From the NCBI GenBank assembly GCA_950106755.1, contig OX467091.1, positions 16,943,538-17,007,537 of the forward strand: a DNA stretch of 64,000 bases, given 5' to 3'. A model generated the notes under the pieces. It was given only the letters and a program-made list of their open reading frames with translations, had not been told where the DNA came from and made no database searches. This document shows, one piece after another, positions 35,300-49,059 of this stretch (position 1 is the first letter of the stretch; every line of letters starts with the position of its first letter). A program made the translations under genes and the position numbers. The DNA is from Climacium dendroides (lineage: Eukaryota > Streptophyta > Bryopsida > Hypnales > Climaciaceae).

Positions 35300-35707
35300 T
35301 CAAGTCTTCAATAAGAAGGATGGATTGACGTAGTTATTCCCCACCCACACAATCATATCCATCAATTTGTCAACTATTTGTAAACGTAAACAGTTCTCAA
35401 GAATCTTGTAGCGATCAGTATTCCACTTTTCTAAAGTGATAACTAATGTGAGCCCACAAAATAATCGATAAGTCGTTACTTTGAGCCTTTTTACGTCACC
35501 CTCTTAAACTCGAGCTAAATCCTCCCACCACCAAATCCATTGTTGTCCACCATGATATAGCAACCCTTGTTTTGGCACGTAATCATGTAGAAACCAAAAT
35601 AAAGTGGCAGAAAAATTATCCCTCTCAAACAACTTTTTAGAAATCACAACTTGACGTTGTTCTCTGAGGTGGGTATAAGGATCATCATGATCACACTTGA
35701 TAGCCAT
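35300..35707 (-). pseudogene. Unknown open frame with one internal stop
   Basis: From ATG at 35707 the frame runs 67 codons to TAA at 35504-35506, then stays open in the same frame for another 67 codons to TGA at 35300. The first part is rich in aromatic and acidic residues (WIWWWEDL, FLHDYVPKQG). The second includes LEKWNTDRYKILENC and VDKLMDMIVWVGNNY. The look is protein-like on both sides of the stop, which suggests a gene or transposon-gene relic. I do not recognise the family. Confidence 0.35.
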
Positions 35708-38700
35708 TGTTGTTCTAATAGGTAGCTTGTATTTTGGTCACCTACTAATGTTCTAATTTTTTATCTTTTTTTTTAGAATTTATACTCTATACTAAAATTT
35801 CTTCTAAAATCCCTAAACTTTCCTTAAGATCATCCTATAAACAGTCCTACTCAATTGAGTTCAAATTTGAAAGTCAAATTTATGTTTTAGGGCCTCTAAG
35901 TGAATGTTTCAACCCTAATTAGGGTACTAAAATTTCTAAATACAAGCTAATTTTCTCCCATTTGACAAGTTCCCTTGTCAACTTAGCCCCTAATCAATAC
36001 CCACTTGACTTCTATGAAAATTTAAACTTCAAAGAAAAGTCCTTTTTTTTTGTAGAAATTTTCGGATCTTAAGCACCAGCCAAACTTAGATGATTGGCTA
36101 AACTGATCACCAATCCCCTTTGTGACTAGATATCACTTGTTACCTTGTCACCTTTTAATTTCTAAAATGCAACAACACGAGACACAATCCGCAAAACTCA
36201 ATCATGCACTTCTTCGCAAAACACAATCAATTTTCTTCGAAATTTATAAAATGATCCTTAATGAACCACTTTCGTTTTACTTTAAATTGTGAACTCACAA
36301 GATTCAAATTACAGCAGGCACACTAAAGATTCTCCTTGCATAATAAGAAGATATCTGAATGATATACACTAATGCAATGTTTTAAGACGCGTCCCATGAT
36401 TCAATTTTAGCTAAAGATTTCCGAATGGCTCTCACAACAAAAGACATACGCACAAGAGTTTCAACACAAAAAGGATCAAAGACGGAGAGATGGAATGTTC
36501 ACCAAGTCTAGTAGTACAAAAAAATTCTTCAACCGAAGATCGAGTGCCAAAAAAGATGAAGTAACGGATCTACCAAAGGTAGACAACAATATACATACAC
36601 ACACCATAAACAAGCGCATCAAGAGCAAACTAGCCTCAGATTTCCAACGATGGGGTTGTTTCCACAACCGTATGTAGCTATAGGACACAAATTCCAACTT
36701 GTCACCAACAACTTGCTTTGCAGCAATTCAAGAAGTATCAAATCTTAACCAATTTCGAGGATCCTCATCAAATATCTGAAACCGTTACGCAAGACTTTAC
36801 CATTCCAATCAACCTTCTACTAGAAAATCAAAAGAATCTGCAACATTAGCTAGATGTGTCTTGTGATGGAATCCATATGTACGTCGTTGCTAATTCATAT
36901 CTTGTAGTGGGAATGTAGCGCAAGTTCCACCACCTTTGTTCCTAGATTCTAAATGCTCATACTTTGCCAACGAAGTTGTGCCACTAGAAAGAAGGGTTGA
37001 AATTTGAACAATCTGGGAATTAATTTTGAAGGTGAAGGTGATAGTACAATTCAAGACACAAGAAGTGAGTGTTGATCGAAAGTAGGGGATTGAAAGCACG
37101 AACAAGCCACCCACAAAAGTGCAAAACAAGAAATGATTATTTTTTTAACTCCTTATAGTATAAGGAAATTGAGTTATATATGAGAATTTAACAACAAAAA
37201 TATCTAATCAAAATGAATATTAGTTTTCATCAAGTTAGCTTTCATTTCCAATTTTTTTTTTGAGATTTAGACCCTTCAATCAAAAGTTGTGAACAAAATT
37301 CAAGGAAGAGTTGAAAGGAACATTTTCTTTGATATTTTCAAACATCTTTTTTGAATTTTGTTTATAATTTTTTTTTGAAGGCTTATAATCACAAATGTTT
37401 TTTTGATGATTAAAGTTAGATTTGTTTCTCAAATTTTTTACTTCAAAGTTTTTTTTAAAACATTATTTTACTATACCAAAATGAAGTCTGAAATTCTACT
37501 TTGAACACAATCACTATTTTTTGCCAATGAGAGGTCAAGCTCTCATCTTCAAATTATTCCACATCCTTTGAGGGCTCATGATGGACAATGAATTTTATTA
37601 TAGAATTAACCTCTTCATCCTTTGATCTCACTAAATGTCAATGAAAAAATTTCTTATATTCCCATTAGAAAATTTCTTTGATGGTACTCAATGGTAGTTA
37701 GTTTTTGGACTTTACTTTGAACTTTCTTACTAATATTGGACATTTTTTTCACAACATCTTGTTCATTTAATTCTTGTAGAACTTAGCAAGATTCCTACAC
37801 CTTCAAACTAACATATTTTCATTGACTTTAGCAATCATCTCTGTCAATTTTAAAGATATCTTGCAATTATCATTATGATTTTTTTAAATTACAATATCCT
37901 TAAAAAAAAAAAATTCTGCCAAAATTAAAAAGGAACTATGGTAGATGATCCCTAATTCATTAGTTGGGCTTGAAACTCAAAAAATATCATTTTTATGGAA
38001 TTTTTTAAGATTTAGAGCCAAGAGCAACAAGTCCTCAAAATACACTAAAATAGCATACTTTGTAATCTATTTTTTAACTAAATTCTCATTTACATGTAGA
38101 CAAATTCAATAATACATTCTTTGTAACTCACCATGGAAGATCATAAAAAACATGGATAGAAAAATGCTTCGAGTCTCTATTAAGTTATTGCATTGTCATC
38201 CAAAGGCCACAAATAGTTCTTGACTTCTTGTGGCGTTACAAGGTTAAGTTTTGAACTTCAAAGTTCTTGCAAAAAATAATCAAAGGTCTTATTAAAAAAA
38301 TCAATTAACCTTATTGTCATGGTTGCACTTCAACACTTTTCTCTAGTAAAATGCTTTTACAATTGAAATTTTTTTCAAACTTTCAATTGTTTATTAATGG
38401 AGTTGCTTAACAATCAAAAGTCACATACACTTTTAGAGAGAAAGTTCATAACTACCTTTATCATAATCACAAGCTAGCACAACTATGGTAGTTCAAAAAA
38501 ATATGAACTATTGTATATATTTTGTAGATGCATTTGACTATAATACTTCATCCTATTACTATAATTGGATGGTAGGTTCAACTTTCTCTATTAAACTATA
38601 TTAGTATCTTCAATATATTCATAAACAATAAAAAAAAATTAAATTTTTTAAATTTTATTTTACTAAAATTTTTACTAAAATTTTAAAATATTTATATAAT

Positions 38701-41700
38701 AAAAAAGTATAATTTAATTTATTAATTGATATATTTAAAATTTTAAAAATTTAGTGATTTAAAAATTTTAAAAATTTATAGATTTTATAGTTTTAAAACT
38801 AATTTTTCAATAATCTCTATCATTTTCAAATTCCATAATTATAAGCTTATCATTTCAAGATTTTATAATTTCAAACAATTAGACACCATTCATAGTTTTA
38901 TTGAGAACACTAAAATCTTTACTTAGTGTTATTGAATTACATTAATCCTAAATCTTTCTATCCATGCAAAACTTATAAAATTTGATGTTATTATAGTGTT
39001 TGAAGTTCAAGATAACCTTTCATGCCTTTTGGTTCTCACCACTTCTTTCTCTTGGTCTCTAGGGGTCTAAGTCACCAACTTTTGCCATGGTTTGTAGCTT
39101 GGGGCAATAATAATTAATTAACCTACCAAAAACTAGGAATATTTTGACAATATTTTGTAAAATTCTTTTTCTCCATATTCAATAGTTTTTTTGGCAAAAC
39201 TAATTTTCAAAAGTTTTGGCATCCATTTTTAGAGTTATTTTTTACCTATTCTGAATGTGGTAATGTATAACACAAAATTACAAAATCACACTATTTGTTA
39301 TAAATTTAAATTAGTATAGGTAGTAGCTTTACTATGTGGTATTAATTTTGGCAAAACAACAACTTTGAAGTGCCTCTAAATTTTTAACCTTATTTTTAGT
39401 ATTATTTAATGTAGTAAGAATTTAAGAAAGGCAATGTTAGCTTCTTGTACTAAGAGCTTAACCCATGAACAACGCTATAGTCATTTTGGGCCCGGTGAAT
39501 GACAAAGGATCTTTTTTTTTGGAATAGAAGTGCAACTATTCATCTTCTAAATTTGTATGAAAAGAGGAGGTCTTCTACATTAGTTTGATTTCCAATGATT
39601 ACTTTTAGATATTTTAAAACCAATAATTCACACTATACCAAAATGAATGATTTTCATAGTCACCACTAGTTTTTCCTTTAAAGATTAAACTAAAAAATGA
39701 ATTAAATTAAGCTGTGAATTGATTACCTTCACTTTTTTAGACATTCCGCTTAGTCACTACAATTGAAAGAAAACTATTAATTTTTTTTTTACAATTGAAA
39801 TCACATGTTGTTTAATATTTTTTAGAATTTCCATGAGCTTTTAAGGTGAAATTGAATTTCAATGAATTTTAAGAAAAAGAAGTGAAGAATATGATTTGCA
39901 AATGAAAAAATCTAAAAATCATCATAGTATAATATAGATACTCTATGAAAAAGAACTCTCATACAATTGCATTGTAGTTGTTTGATGGCTCTAAATCAAA
40001 TGAAAAGTGGCATCAAATTGAGACAAGCATTAATATTTATGTACAATGAAGTGAACCGATTTCAGTTGGTTCTTCTATACAATGTTTAACTAGAAAATTC
40101 AACCCTAAGAACATACACATACGTGAGGGAAGGTTACTCTGTGGGGATTTAGGGTACCATGTGCGGCAAAATGATTTTTTGACCCCCTATTTACTTTGGA
40201 ATATACTATAATTTCAACCTATAATTTTGAGCTTTGATTATTAATGACTATAGATTTCTATTGCCAAAAAATTTCAACTCAAATGACATTTAAAATGACC
40301 ATTATAATAGGTTGAAAAATTAATTGAAATGGCATGTTTTTCAACTCAAACATTTATAAAAAATACATTTGGATGATAGATTGCATAAATATTCAAGAAA
40401 AATAAACTTTCAATAGAGAGTTTTTTTTTTAAATTTTTCATTTTTAAGACAATTTTTATGAAGTAAAGGGTCCAAAGTTATTTTCAGCTCTACAATGTAT
40501 CTTTTTTCTTCAAAAATTTGTAACTATTTATTATTAATTTAAAAATATCAATAATTCAAAATACAAACTTTCAAAGTAGAAAAACCTATTCAAATTTATT
40601 TTCTTTAAATTAAATTTTATGAAGTAAGTAAGGGGTCCAAAATCTTTACCTCATGTAGATGCATAGAGTGCCCTCCCCTTGCACATACAAAGGGGATGTT
40701 TTAACCTTGTGGGGGTCAATATAATTGCATTGTTTATTGTCTCATATCAAATCTCAATTATAGTGATGGTTATTTTATCTCAAGATTAAGATATTCTCCA
40801 TCAAAGTGAATATAACTTAATCCTTAATTATTAAAGGTATGTGAAATTTTTTATATAAAGGACTATATTTGACTTCTAGAATACAAGTTATCCACTAAAA
40901 TATGGAAAAACACACATCATTGGATTGAAAATCCAACAATCAACATTTTTTATATTCATGTCATTTGAACATTTGAACCTTATTATACACAAATAACATA
41001 GGTAGAATATGAGGCCATTTGGGAGCTCCTCATGTATTCAAAAGATACAATGATGATCCATGCTAGATGTGTCATGTATCATTGGATCTAGCTCAATGTG
41101 ATAACAAACTTTTTATCACTAAACTTCAATTTATGCATCTTCTATGTCAAATATACACAAAAAAATCCCATGCTTGGACCAAAATTGGGCTTTTTAGACC
41201 TTTACAAGTTAAAATGAAATAAATTGCATTTGCAATGTATCTCTTTCAACTCTTGATCACATGAAATGTTTGTTTGTTTATGGTCATTGAGCTCATCGTT
41301 GAGGCATTTTTTTCTACAAATGTCTTTGATTATTGATTGTTGAAAGATTTTTCACTGAATTTATCATTCTTTACAATAATAGACAATGATAGGTCAAATA
41401 ATATTGTTTTAAACTAAAATATATCACAAAAGCAAGAATCTTAGAAAACATTGAAAGTGTTAGAATAATAAAGTGTTCATTTTTTTCAAAAGTAAATCTT
41501 GTAACACTCTCTCTTAAACTCCATTCCTCTCAAGCAAATGAAAAACTTATCATGAATCACAATTGTGTGTCATTGAGGCAACAACTTAAAGAAAGTTGTG
41601 AAGGACCACACCAAAATAAAAATCAGTTAATGAGTTTTTCAAATAAGTAAAGGAAGCATAATTTATTTTATACTTTTCATTTATGATGATGCATTTCCAT

Positions 41701-44529
41701 CAACTTTCCGGCTTGTCACCAACATGGATTGAGCTAGTGTAGTTAAATTATAAAATAAACTATATAAGGTATCAACATTTAAAATTATGTGGAAAAAAAA
41801 TGAAAAAATACGATTATTAAATTATCTAAGATTTTATTGGGTCTTGATGGAAGTCAAAAAATGATTCTAGATTCTCTTAACTCTTAAAGGACCCTCGCAA
41901 ATGAAAGTCTAGGCAAGTACCTACAATCTCAATTTTTAACATGATTTTTTGAAACTTTAAAGAAAAAATAGGTGAACAAACTAGCTTTGTGAAAAGATAA
42001 TTTTTTTAGTTGGTGCCTTAGAGGAAAAGTTGTCATACCCAAAGTACAAATAATTTAAGAGATAGCAACAAAAAAAAATCACAAAAATTCAAAATAAAAT
42101 TTAAGAAAACAAATATCTTATAAAATTTTGTATAATGGGCAATCAAAGCATCTTCTTTAAAAAAAAATTTATCAAATTTATTTTTGAACTTAATCCCTAA
42201 AGTTCTCTTAAATCCACAATGATTTTGGATTGTTTAGATGATTTTAAGTGAAGTAGAAAAAGTGTATTTTTCGCATGCTTGGATCTCATTCATGAATTGC
42301 CTTGAAACCCTAAACTTTTTTTATATATCATTGTAAGGTAATCTTACTTATGATAAGTAGAATCATTAAAAACAAAAGGAGGCTTGAAGAAGGCCGCTTC
42401 CTCTTTAGAAAATGATCGTGCCAAGGTTAAATACGGGTAAACTTGAAATTAAATGGACGATTGCAATTGCTCAAGACGTTTACCATCTATAGGTGGATGT
42501 GAAATGTTCAAATATTCTGCCCGATCAACAATAATTAACTTAACTGCTTTCCTGATTGCCAGACTATTTTGGCGCCAAATTCTTCTTCTTACCAACTAAG
42601 AGCAAATTTGGAATAATTTGAATTCATCCTATCAATCCATCCCGTCAACGTCTAATGAAAGGTGGGATTCCACAACAAGCCTTGAAACCACCAAAGAGAA
42701 AAACATTTTAGGAATTTAGAGCTTAAATCCTTCAAACAACAAGCTACTATTTTTGTTCTTTTTTTAGTAGAGTGAGTTTCTGTTGTAGAATTGAAGGTGT
42801 TGAAATTGTGTTGTGGATCATGTTGATTGAAGTTGTTGATTGATGTTGATGGATATTGATCGGTGTTGCTAATTCTCATTGAATTGTCGCTTAATTACGA
42901 TACATGACTTTTTGATTGCGGTGAATTTTCCCTTCTGTTTTGATTTGACAATGGAGACTAGATTTACTTACAAAGTATCCGCCACCATTGCTGCAAAATA
43001 TGTGCTTATTATTAATTGTAGTTGCATGCTTCATAAATAGACATCAAAGAGTGTTTATCTTGACTTACGAAATCATGGTGCTATAAACTTTAATTTGTGG
43101 ATTGATAGATTATTGTATCCTCGGCATCCAAGTTTAAACAAGTGTCTAGGTTTTCATTCAATGAGTCATGTCATGTCCACTATATAAAAATATATCTTTC
43201 TTATCATAGAAGAGGGTTTTTGGAGAGTTTAATGATTTAAGTGAAGTAGACTCTACCTTTTTTACCTCTATTAGACAACTATTTGGTATAAGTTCTTTCA
43301 TTTCTATACTTGAAAACATTTGAAAAGTTTATTTTGTGTTTGAGGTTGTTGAAATGAAAGCTAAAGTTCGTTTTACCTTTTTTTAAGTTTTTAAATGGAT
43401 TAAAAGTTCACATAAGGGATAAGGATAAAGTTATGGAGCAAAAGAGATGGCCAATGGATGAATTTAAGTTCATGTGGTAATTTTAAAGACTAACATCCAC
43501 TTGCTTAAATGGATGGTATGGAAGTTAAGGTGGTGAATGAGGTTAAGAGTGGTCTTCTTCCTCCTAGTTTTGCTTAAGAATCGTGACTTTGAAGAGCCAT
43601 AGCACATTGTATAAGAAGAATTTTGTAATGAAATTTTGAAAGGTTGTTTATCATGATTTTTTATTTCAAAACTCTATCACTTGCTCAATTTAGAGTTTCT
43701 ATGTGAAAGTTATGCTTGAGAGAGTGAGAGAGAGATGATTGTCATAGAGTACAGAGGATAGAATCTTTGAGGGCTCATAACTACTTGATGAAGCAGTATT
43801 TTCTTTTGATATTTTGTGTGTTTATATATTGAGTTGTTAGATTTCCAAGAAGCTATCACTTTCTTTGTTTGAAGTTAGTTTGCAAAAGTTATGGGTGTAG
43901 AAGCAAAGTGGTGAGGAGCTGCTTTTGATTTGAAGTGAAAGGACTTTGACCGACTATAAAAGTTGGACAGTACTATATTTTAGAGTGAGTTTTGTATGGA
44001 TTGTAGATAATTGTGTTACCTTTCTATAGAAATATAACAAAATTAGATTGGAATTAGCATATAAAAGGTATGAGCTTACAAGCAACGTAGTGATGAGTTG
44101 CTTTTGAGTAAAAGAGGGTGTACTTTGAGAGACTATAAAAGTCGGACAATATGAGCTTTTGAGTAGGTATTTGAAGGGTTTGTGGATATTTTTGTTAGTT
44201 TTTTAGAGAGTTATTACACTCTCAATTTGGAGTCTTGAAGTGATTTTGGCACTCATTTAAGTATCGGGTGCTTCTTCAAAGAGAGTTTAGGATGTTTATG
44301 TGCAACTTCTACTATTTTTATACAAACAAGTGACATCTTTTTTACCTATATGACACATCATGGGAGTATTTGATCATGTGGTATTTTTTTATTTACTTGA
44401 CACTATCTGGAGGTTTATGTGTATATATATGGATTTGTGGGTGTATTTGACCTCATAGTCCTTCATTTTCCAGGTCAAATCTAGTTGCAGCTAGATTCCC
44501 CGCATTTTTCTAAGGCAAGGCCTCTCTAA
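35708..44529. other. Long AT-rich gene-free stretch
   Basis: No gene recognised. Around 38.6-38.8 kb is very A/T-rich low-complexity sequence made of AAATTTTA-type steps. Around 43.9-44.17 kb two diverged copies of a block containing GACTATAAAAGT-GGACA occur about 165 bp apart. The small plus-strand frame at 36495-36677 is basic and starts with ATG but has no recognisable motif. Confidence 0.45.
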
Positions 44530-45720
44530 CCGACAACAATTTATTAGAATTTGTGGCAGAGGGGAAATCGGAGTTACTTGGTTATATTGAAAATTTGTAC
44601 CCTTCATCATGCATTGAACAATTTCAACTAAATGAGGCTCAACGAGAGATTTGAAAGCTACAAGAGAGTATGCAAATTATATTAAACAATGTAGAAGAGT
44701 GAGATCACTTATTGCAATTCACAAGACAGGAAATTCAACGTTTAGAAGAATGAAATAGAACATTGTTGTTTGAAAGAATATTGTTGAAGAATGAGATTTT
44801 CAGTATAAAGGCTTTGTATGAGGATCGACTTGATAGCATGCATGCTGAGCAAGTACAATATGCAGAAGAACGTTTGTAGATAGAGATAGATTTTTGGATG
44901 CAGATTGAAACTCAAAAATAAAGTCATGGAGAGAAATTGAACAATATTATTTGTGCATTGAGGTGAACAAAAGCTACATTGAGTAGACACAACAAAAAGT
45001 TGCAAAATCTCGTAAAGACTCTATATAGCTATCAAAGTACTGTCAGATTGAGGAAGAACTTAGCATCATTAATCCCTACATGGAGGTCAAGCAAAATGCA
45101 CAATTAGAAAAGCACAATATATTATCAATCTGACTACAATAGCAGCAATTCATACTGCAAATTCCTTGGCTGGTTTACGATATCACTTGCTTGGATCCAA
45201 AAAAACGCAAAGACAAACTAGACAAGTACTGGTCTCTGTATTATCTCAGATAGAGGTATCAACAATGTGTAAATCCATACAATTGAGTGCAATAGGGGTG
45301 CACATGGCAAATTACTACATGGATAAAATAGAAGAGAAGATTGAAGTTAATGAAATTCTAGAAACATGCGACAAGAATGGAATAACACACCAAGGTCATG
45401 GAGCAATATATAAGCAATTTAAAGGTGCTGCAAAATCATCTAAACGAGGCCTTTAAATAGGATGCTTGTCAAATCCTCACAAGATATCGATTGCCAGATC
45501 CTTATTAAACTTAGAGTTGTGAGAGTATACTGGAGAATATTACCCAATCATTAGCACTCTAGAAGCATCCTCTACTAGAAAGAATAAAGAGCTTGTATTG
45601 GTTTCTCTAAATGAATACACCTTGCTCTTTGTTAATGTGAAACAAGTTCATCGAACGATGGTGGAACTCTGTAGAACGTGAGAATTTTGGAAGGATTTCT
45701 ATTATTAGTGTTGAATCCAA
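44530..45720 (+). pseudogene. Coiled-coil-like gene relic, unknown family
   Basis: Frame 1 (about 44530-45036) reads as heptad-like, charged sequence: NNLLEFVAEGKSELLGYIENL, FTRQEIQRLEE, ALYEDRLDSMHAEQVQYAEERL. Six in-frame stops interrupt it. At about 45036 the sense shifts to a second frame reading CQIEEELSIINPYMEV, IPWLVYDITCLDPKKRKDKL and YISNLKVLQNHLNEAFK. About 14 stops interrupt that one up to about 45720. Apart from the one shift, the frames stay coherent. All stops can derive from CAA, CAG or CGA by C-to-T change. The 96-codon open frame at 45166-45456 is the out-of-frame shadow of this relic. No family recognised. Confidence 0.5.
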
Positions 45721-47248
45721 TTTTGGTGTCAAACTACAGGTTTTTAGCTTGTTGGTTAAATGAAGAGTTGCAAAAAGAACATTGTTGAGCTAATCAAGTG
45801 TGAATGAGTATGTAGTGCATTGGAAGGTTGCCTAATAGGATCCATAGGGTTGAGTTCTTGTTGTTGCCCCTTGCTATTTAGGATTTGAAGCATTGGAGCT
45901 GTGTGGTATTTGTGCTTTCCAAGTTGGTCATTCTAGGCACCCACTGTTGAGAGTCCAGTGAGAGTCCAGCCTCCAAGTCGGCTGTATTTGTTATTTCGTT
46001 GTGCAATTAATACAAATCGGAGTTGAGTTGCCTATTTTGGAGTATTGTGTGTGTTAAATTGTTTTGTATGCCAAGTTTGTCGAATTGTTATGTATGAATT
46101 TAATTGTGTGTAGTACTAATTGGAGTTGAATTTGCATGTATGGAATTTGACTGAATTGGAATTGATAGAATTGTTTATGGCTGAATTTGTGTGATGAATT
46201 GTGCTTTGACTGTGTTATGATTTAATTAAATCAATTTGGTATTTGTGTTTAGTGTGAAATTTGTATGCCAATTTGAATTGTTAAGATTGATAGGGTATGA
46301 GTACAGTTGGGTGTATCGTTGTAGTTTTTTTGAATTGCCTGAATTGTAATAAGAATCCACCTAATTGGAATGTGAATGTTGGTAGTGATTATTAATGGGT
46401 GAAATGAGTTATTAAGATTTTTGAGAGAATTAAATTAGTGTCTTGCTAAATGATTGAGAGTTTGGATTTAATTCCTATTAGAAGTTGATTGATAGTGCCT
46501 TACAATGAAAGTGGAACAGTTTATGTGGACTGTTGAGTTGGTTGTGAGTAAGATATAGTATCAAGGTGAATCTGTCCATTTTGGATAATATAAAATTAGC
46601 AAGAAGTGGTGAAGCATTTGTCGAGATGGAATTAGATGATGGTGAATGTAAGGAATTCCAAGTTGGTAAGGATTGAATGCCAGCCTATTGCTGAGAAGAA
46701 ATACCAAGTCGGCTGCTGTGAAGATTCAAGCCCAGTTGGAAGCCGATAAGTCCCTGTGTGCTGAAAATTGATTAACCAGTTGGTGAAAAGAATCCAAGTT
46801 GGAATCAATAAAAGAAATAAAGAGCCAACTTGAGAGATAACTCCATCCTAACCCTTGTGGCCTTTAAGAGTGGAGTGTAGAATGCAATTAGGCTTAGAGT
46901 GAGAAAATGTTATTTGAAATATTTAAGTTGTGCCACCGAATAGGATATTGAACAACTAATCGTAAATCCTATTTGACATTCTCCCTAGGAACGAATTTAA
47001 ATACTATTAGATAGTTTTAAGAAATTATAAATTATCTCAACTTACAAACTCTACGGCATCACACTGCAAGGTATTGCTAGCATTTCGATTCTTATCTGAT
47101 TGCTTGAGAGTTTGTCAAAATAATTGTATTTTTCTACATAATGTCAACGCTCTCTTTGGTGTTTATTCATTGAAGTATAATAATGCATCAGAGAACTATT
47201 CAACGTCATTGAGGTGTCGATCAGGAGTTATTCATTCAAGTTGATGAG
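45721..47248. other. Intergenic stretch
   Basis: No gene recognised. Several CAAGTTGGnAG / CCAAGTCGGCTG motifs recur between 45.9 and 46.8 kb without forming a regular array. Confidence 0.4.
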
Positions 47249-47485
47249 GTAAGGCCATATTTGTTAAAATGAAACAAAGTGTAGTCTCAATTTAATTTTG
47301 ACTCAAAGATAAATCGTTATAACTCTTCAATTTTGAGACTATTTGATAATTTGAGACTTTCATATATTAATATATATATAAACCTTTGATATCTAAAGGT
47401 TGCACTCTCATTTTATCTTCGACTCGAGGATAAAATCATCATTTTAAATGACCATTTTGTCTCATTTTAACAAATATGACCTTAG
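47249..47485. mobile_element. Fold-back (inverted-repeat) element
   Basis: About 29 bp at the left end, starting TAAGGCCATATTTGTTAAAA, pair with the right end, which complemented reads TAAGGTCATATTTGTTAAAA. The interior contains a near-palindrome, ATTTTATCTTCGACTCGAGG and its counterpart. Length is about 237 bp with no coding capacity, so it is MITE-like. A clear target duplication is not evident. Confidence 0.65.
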
Positions 47486-48073
47486 GTCAAAGATTAGTAT
47501 TATATTAGTTTTTTGGTGCATAAAATTTTACCATGTGTAACTATGTCGAAGAGATCAATGATGATCCTGTCATGTCAAATATTTGTGAAGTACAACAATT
47601 TCTATTTAAAGCTTTAAAAGAGATTTTTTAGCTCTTTTGAAATTTGATGGATGTATGCACAAGCAAAAATTTGCAATTACTTGTATTAATCCTCTCAAAT
47701 TCCAACCAATTTTATGAAATTAAAGCATATTGGTGTGTAGACTTCCATTTTCAGATTAAACAGTGCAGGTAGAGTACAACAATTTCTCTCTTGAATAGAT
47801 GCTTTAATTTCAAAATTAATATTAATTGCTCCTTTAGTTTAGCTCATTGAGTGATCTAATTAGTTAGTTAAGTAATTAATTAGGAAGTTTAGAAGATGCT
47901 ACATATTAAATATCCTAATGGTAATTTCATTTAAATTATGCCTTGAATGCCTCGTATATTAAATCATTTATGTGATGGCCTTGGGGAATAACCCTAAAAG
48001 AGAGCCTTGGAGAATAACCTTGTGGAACTATTATATAATGGTGATCGATTGAGATTTTAAATCTACCAACTTA

Positions 48074-48264
48074 TCTAGTCAATTGAGCTTCTTTTGGTCG
48101 ATTGAGTTTCGATTGAGTTTCAATTGAGCTTCTTTTGGTCAATTGAGTTTCGATTGAGTTTCAATTGAGCTTCAATTGAACTTCTTCTAGTTGATTGAAT
48201 TTCAATTGAGTTTCTCTTAGTCAATTGAATTTCAATTGAGCTTCTCCTAGTCGATTGAGTTTCT
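48074..48264. repeat. Minisatellite of CAATTGAG/CGATTGAG units
   Basis: Blocks TTTCAATTGAGCTTCTTTTG, GTCGATTGAGTTTC and GTCAATTGAATTTC alternate about ten times over 190 bp. Unit lengths vary between about 11 and 46 bp. The ATTGA core repeats throughout; nothing coding. Confidence 0.8.
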
Positions 48265-48689
48265 CTATGATCTCACAAGCATATATTAATACTTTAATAC
48301 TGATCTAATAGTGTTGGTGTATTGCAAAATTAGGTAGACAATCACTAATCTTTTGCTTGAAATTCGACGAAGCCGAAATTGTCCATGCACAAGAAATGGA
48401 ACAAGTTTCCCTTACTTTGATGAATAGAGTGATGAATAGAGTGTTAAATAGAAACTTGGATTCTAAGAGTGAAGAAACATGGCAAAATACTCCAAGTGGC
48501 CATATTGGCTATATTTTGCATTCCAATTGAACAAAAAAATGCAATTGGAAAAAGAATTTAGGTTTTTTACCATACAAAGAGAGCAATTGAAATTTTATTT
48601 TATTTACATTTTATGAATTTCTTATGGATTTTTGAAGTGTGCTATTTAATTGGCCCAAAAGAGTTTATAGACTATTCCAAACTAGCAAA

Positions 48690-49020
48690 AGTCAAAAAGT
48701 GTATGCATGATGACCATCCTACTGCCTAAAGCAATCACAATATTTCCTAACATGCTACAACATTTCTTCATGTTGTAAAAACCCTCTTTCTTTGATGAAC
48801 TTACATAGAAAAGGTAGAAGTTTCTAAAGCAGTCACTAATAGTTCTTGTAATAACTCCATCACTACCACCCAAGGCATTGATTTCAATCAATAACCAACC
48901 TAATGAAGCCCTAATCTCATTTCCTAGAAAAAATTTGTTATAGGTTGATGTAAGACTCTAATGGGTCATTTCCTGGGTGCTTGTTATACATGGGTTGCTT
49001 GTCATAGGCAGGTTTACCTT
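48690..49020. repeat. Dispersed repeat, copy 2
   Basis: This is the partner of 21000-21375, sharing CATTGATTT, AACCAACCTAATGAAG and the end GGCAGGTTTACCTTA in the same order and orientation. It ends about 40 bp before the TTAA element at 49060. Confidence 0.45.
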
Positions 49021-49059
49021 AGTACAAGTCAAGTATGAAATTATAACATGAAAATTTCT

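Noticed and set aside
36495..36677. 60-codon basic frame starting MFTKSSSTKKFF
   Set aside because: A possible first exon (AAG-GTAGAC donor inside), but no continuing exon could be found.
45166..45456. 96-codon plus-strand open frame as a gene
   Set aside because: It overlaps the coherent but stop-broken second frame of the coiled-coil relic and looks like its shadow.
44530..45720. Variant genetic code (stops read as Gln or Arg)
   Set aside because: The helicase and GDU-like genes in the same window end at normal stops in conserved positions and contain no internal ones, so decay of a dead gene is the simpler reading.
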